A stretch of DNA of 8,410 bases. Source: Pseudomonadota bacterium (GTDB lineage: Bacteria > Pseudomonadota > Gammaproteobacteria > Steroidobacterales > Steroidobacteraceae). This document shows positions 6,436 through 8,410 of the stretch, piece after piece. The number at the start of each line of letters is the position of its first letter. Position 1 is the first letter of the stretch. Made by a program: the position numbers and the translations under genes. The notes under the pieces are model-generated. The model did no database searches. It was not told the origin of the DNA and worked only from the letters and a program-made list of their open reading frames with translations. The DNA lies in assembly GCA_021850555.1 (NCBI GenBank), contig JAJZLX010000103.1, positions 1-8,410 on the forward strand. Reading direction: 5' to 3'.

Positions 6436-7266
6436 ATGCCTGTGCCCTCCGAGCCGCGCTCTCCCGCCCCCCTCATCGACATCGGCATCAACCTCGTGCA
6501 CGACAGTTACGACGCGGATCGCGACGCCGTGATCGCACGCGCGCACGATGTGGGCGTCGTGCAGATGATGATCACCGGGTCCAGTGGCGCCAGTACGCGC
6601 AAGGCGATCGAGCTTTCCCGCGCGCACCCCGGCAGGCTCTTTGCCACCGCGGGCGTGCACCCACACCATGCCACGGAGCTCACCCCGGAGCTGCTCGCCG
6701 AGCTCGGTCCGCTGGCGCGCGCACCGCAAGTGCTCGCCGTAGGCGAGTGCGGCCTCGACTACTATCGCAACTACTGCCCCCACGAAGCGCAGCGGCAGGC
6801 CTTCCACCGCCAGCTCGAGCTGGCGGCGCGCATCGGAAAGCCCGTTTTTCTGCACCAGCGCGAGGCGCACGGGGACTTCTTCGCGATCCTGCGCGAGCAC
6901 TGGCCGAAGCTCGCCGGCGGCGTGGCGCACTGCTTCACCGGCAGCGACAGCGAGCTCGACAGCTATCTTGATCTCGGCCTGGCGATCGGCATCACCGGAT
7001 GGATCTGCGACGAGCGCCGGGGGAGACATTTACTCGAGCTGGTGCGACGGATACCGGCCGATCGACTGCTGATCGAAACAGACGGTCCCTATCTTCTGCC
7101 TCGTGATCTCGAGCCCAAGCCCGCCTCGCGGCGCAATGAGCCGGCGTTTCTGCCGCACATCGCCGCAGTGATCGCGCGCGCGCGCGGCGAGCCGCCGGAG
7201 GCGCTCGCGCGAGCGAGCACGGCTGCGGCGCGACGGCTTTTCAATCTGCCCGAGATCGACGGCTGA
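6436..7266 (+). CDS. tatD: TatD family metal-dependent deoxyribonuclease
   Basis: A 276-residue TIM-barrel hydrolase of the TatD family, a cytoplasmic metal-dependent 3'-5' DNase linked in E. coli to DNA repair and DNA breakdown. It follows E. coli TatD block by block: LIDIGINL (13-20), where the GxN replaces the HxH metal motif of the YcfH/YjjV paralogues, then TAGVHPH (71-77) and GECGLDYYRN (103-112) with E104. Further ligands are FLHQREAH (139-145) with H140, AHCFTGS (164-170) with H165, and IETDGPYLLPRDL (213-225) with D216. ITGWICDERRG (186-196) and PASRRNEPAFLPH (229-241) are diagnostic of TatD itself. ATG 6436 matches the usual start best, although no good Shine-Dalgarno precedes it; GTG 6391 is the alternative. 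No tatABC genes are adjacent, which is common because TatD is not needed for Tat export. Confidence 0.95.
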   Translation: MPVPSEPRSPAPLIDIGINLVHDSYDADRDAVIARAHDVGVVQMMITGSSGASTRKAIELSRAHPGRLFATAGVHPHHATELTPELLAELGPLARAPQVLAVGECGLDYYRNYCPHEAQRQAFHRQLELAARIGKPVFLHQREAHGDFFAILREHWPKLAGGVAHCFTGSDSELDSYLDLGLAIGITGWICDERRGRHLLELVRRIPADRLLIETDGPYLLPRDLEPKPASRRNEPAFLPHIAAVIARARGEPPEALARASTAAARRLFNLPEIDG

Positions 7267-7329
7267 GCATCGCCGCGCCGGCGCATCGGCGAGCTCATCC
7301 GCACCAGTCCGCTGCACAGTTGCGCTCCA

Positions 7330-7530
7330 CGGGGTGAGCGGATCGAGCTGACCGCGGCTGGTGCAATATTCAAAGTATACCGCCGAGCCTTTCTTCGGCA
7401 GCACGGTGAGGCCAAGCTGCGGGAATATCGTGCCCCCTCCTGCACCTCGTTGAGATACATCACCAGGCTCGACACCCGCTGCCCGCCTGCGGCAAGCGCT
7501 TGGCGAGGCACAGCGAGCCTGGAACGGCCC
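7330..7530 (-). pseudogene. Prolyl 4-hydroxylase-type 2OG-Fe(II) oxygenase relic, frameshifted
   Basis: The minus strand here encodes the core of a bacterial prolyl 4-hydroxylase-like 2-oxoglutarate/Fe(II) dioxygenase, split between frames. One frame reads AAGGQRVSSLVMYLNEVQEG (about 7490-7435). The adjacent frame then continues GGTIFPQLGLTVLP, KKGSAVYFEY and CTSRGQLDPLT (about 7438-7333). Adding one G to the run of five G at 7433-7437 would join them. Further upstream a third frame gives AVPGSLCLAK (about 7530-7500), which may be the preceding family segment. The HxD iron motif should lie before this and the distal iron histidine (LHxGxPV) plus 2OG-binding lysine after DPLT; neither is recognisable. 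Only about 65-70 of the usual 200 or more residues remain, so I call it non-functional. It sits between tatD and tamA. Confidence 0.75.
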
Positions 7531-7550
7531 GACTGATTACCATAACGGGG

Positions 7551-8410
7551 ATGAGGAACCGTAAGATCGACGAGCCAGGGCTGAAGAAGCCGCACGGCGG
7601 TGCAGCCGTGCGCACGGCACGCCGTAGCCGCCCTGCCCGCCGCCCCGCCTGGACAAGAGCGGCCTTCGCGCTTGCGCTGCTCGTGTGCTCTGCGCTCGCC
7701 ATGCGCCTCGCCTGCGCGGCGGATCCCCAGCCTTACAAGATAGACTGGGTCTCAACCGGCAACGGTGGGATCGACTCGACGCTCAAAATGACCTCGCAGT
7801 TGCAAACGCTGCGCGCCTCCGCGCCGGTCGGACCGTACGGGCTGATCGCTCGGGCACGCGCCGATGTGAGCCGATTGCGCACGGTGCTCGAGAGCTTCGG
7901 GTACTACCAGGGCGCGATCACGATAACGATCGATGGCAGGGACCTCGAGAGCGCAGGTCTCGGCGAAGTCTTGAGCGCGCTGCCAAAAGGCACGGCTGCG
8001 CGCGTGAAGATCGTTCCCACCCTCGGACCGCTTTTCCACGTGGGTCGCATCGCGATCGAAGGCACGCTGCCCACGGGCATGGAACGGACACTCGGCCTGC
8101 CTCACGCGCTTCTCGGTCTTTCCTCCGGCGCGCCGGCCGTCGCATCCGAGGTCCTGGCGGCAGGCGCGAGCCTGCAGATCAGGCTTCAGGATACCGGCTA
8201 TGCGTTTGCGAAAGTGGACAAGCCCATCGCCTCCGAGGTGCCCGTCCAGCACTTGCTCAATCTGACCTTTCGCGTGACGAGCGGTCCGCGCGTGCGGCTC
8301 GGAGAGATCCGGGTCGAGGGGCTTCGACACGTCCGCCAGTCGCTCGTCATGCGGCGCCTGCTGGTCCACTCCGGGGAAATCTACGACGCGGCCGCCGTCG
8401 AAAAGGCGCG
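7551..8410 (+). CDS. tamA: TamA, outer-membrane translocation and assembly module subunit (5' part)
   Basis: The frame is open from ATG 7551 through the window edge (286 complete codons). An Arg-rich start leads to a hydrophobic stretch (about 36-51, RAAFALALLVCSALAM) and ACAADPQ, a likely signal-peptidase I site near residue 57. The mature part starts with YKIDWVSTG and has POTRA-like repeats. POTRA 1 (about 62-158) contains GLIARARADVSRLRTVLESFGYY (residues 97-119), where the GYY turn is typical of TamA. POTRA 2 (about 163-245) contains GRIAIEG and LQDTGYAFAKV. POTRA 3 begins at LGEIRVEGL (250). The Omp85 beta-barrel lies beyond the window. TamA with TamB helps insert outer-membrane proteins and is implicated in lipid transport. 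The start is uncertain: ACGGGG abuts the ATG, and GTG 7608 would give a more normal signal peptide. Confidence 0.85.
   Translation, partial: MRNRKIDEPGLKKPHGGAAVRTARRSRPARRPAWTRAAFALALLVCSALAMRLACAADPQPYKIDWVSTGNGGIDSTLKMTSQLQTLRASAPVGPYGLIARARADVSRLRTVLESFGYYQGAITITIDGRDLESAGLGEVLSALPKGTAARVKIVPTLGPLFHVGRIAIEGTLPTGMERTLGLPHALLGLSSGAPAVASEVLAAGASLQIRLQDTGYAFAKVDKPIASEVPVQHLLNLTFRVTSGPRVRLGEIRVEGLRHVRQSLVMRRLLVHSGEIYDAAAVEKA

Noticed and set aside
7267..7300. GC-rich self-complementary stretch after the tatD stop as a terminator
   Set aside because: The GCGCCGGCGC core is short, the flanking pairing is imperfect and no T-run follows, so terminator status is not supported.
7752..8369. 205-codon open frame on the minus strand near the right edge
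   Set aside because: The plus strand here encodes the POTRA region of TamA with recognisable motifs; the minus frame is a shadow.
1..8410. CRISPR array, insertion sequence, prophage, tRNA or a new defence system
   Set aside because: No regularly spaced repeats, transposase motifs, phage genes, tRNA cloverleaf or defence-type nuclease clusters are visible; the genes are ordinary chromosomal families.

Overview
This is a GC-rich chromosomal window with a strong G/C preference at third codon positions. It carries conserved housekeeping and metabolic genes and looks like a gammaproteobacterium. The TatD protein has the E. coli-type GxN N-terminus and SRRNEP block, the threonine aldolase resembles the Pseudomonas type, and the tryptophan dioxygenase keeps the Xanthomonas active-site numbering with a constant +3 offset. 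A relative of Xanthomonadales/Nevskiales is my inference; no rRNA or marker gene fixes it.

Layout. 1-162 (+): the last 53 codons of an AcnA-type aconitase. 172-198: a perfect 11-bp stem-loop. 206-859 (+): a HAD-IB phosphatase resembling phosphatidylglycerophosphatase C. It converges with only 6 nt to spare on a leftward pair: a YgjP-type zinc metalloprotease (2520-1720) and kynA, tryptophan 2,3-dioxygenase (1723-866), which overlap by 4 nt. A ~94-bp divergent gap (2521-2614) separates these from a rightward run: ABC-2 exporter ATPase (2615-3502), its permease (3499-4599, 4-nt overlap), low-specificity threonine aldolase (4613-5653) and a CxxC thioredoxin-fold protein (5672-6244). Gaps of 13 and 18 nt suggest one transcript. 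After 191 bp without a recognised gene come tatD (6436-7266, +) and a decayed prolyl 4-hydroxylase relic on the minus strand (about 7330-7530). Finally comes the 5' part of tamA (7551 to the window edge, +), encoding the signal peptide and the first POTRA domains.

How the genes relate. The ATPase and permease form one exporter of unknown substrate. The aldolase and thioredoxin-like genes may only share its transcript. KynA starts the kynurenine route of tryptophan breakdown, but no other kyn gene is present. TamA acts in outer-membrane protein insertion.

I found no new multi-gene system, CRISPR array, insertion sequence, tRNA or rRNA. The points most worth a second look are the frameshifted hydroxylase relic, a ~40-codon segment of atypical codon use in the permease, and the protease-kynA overlap.
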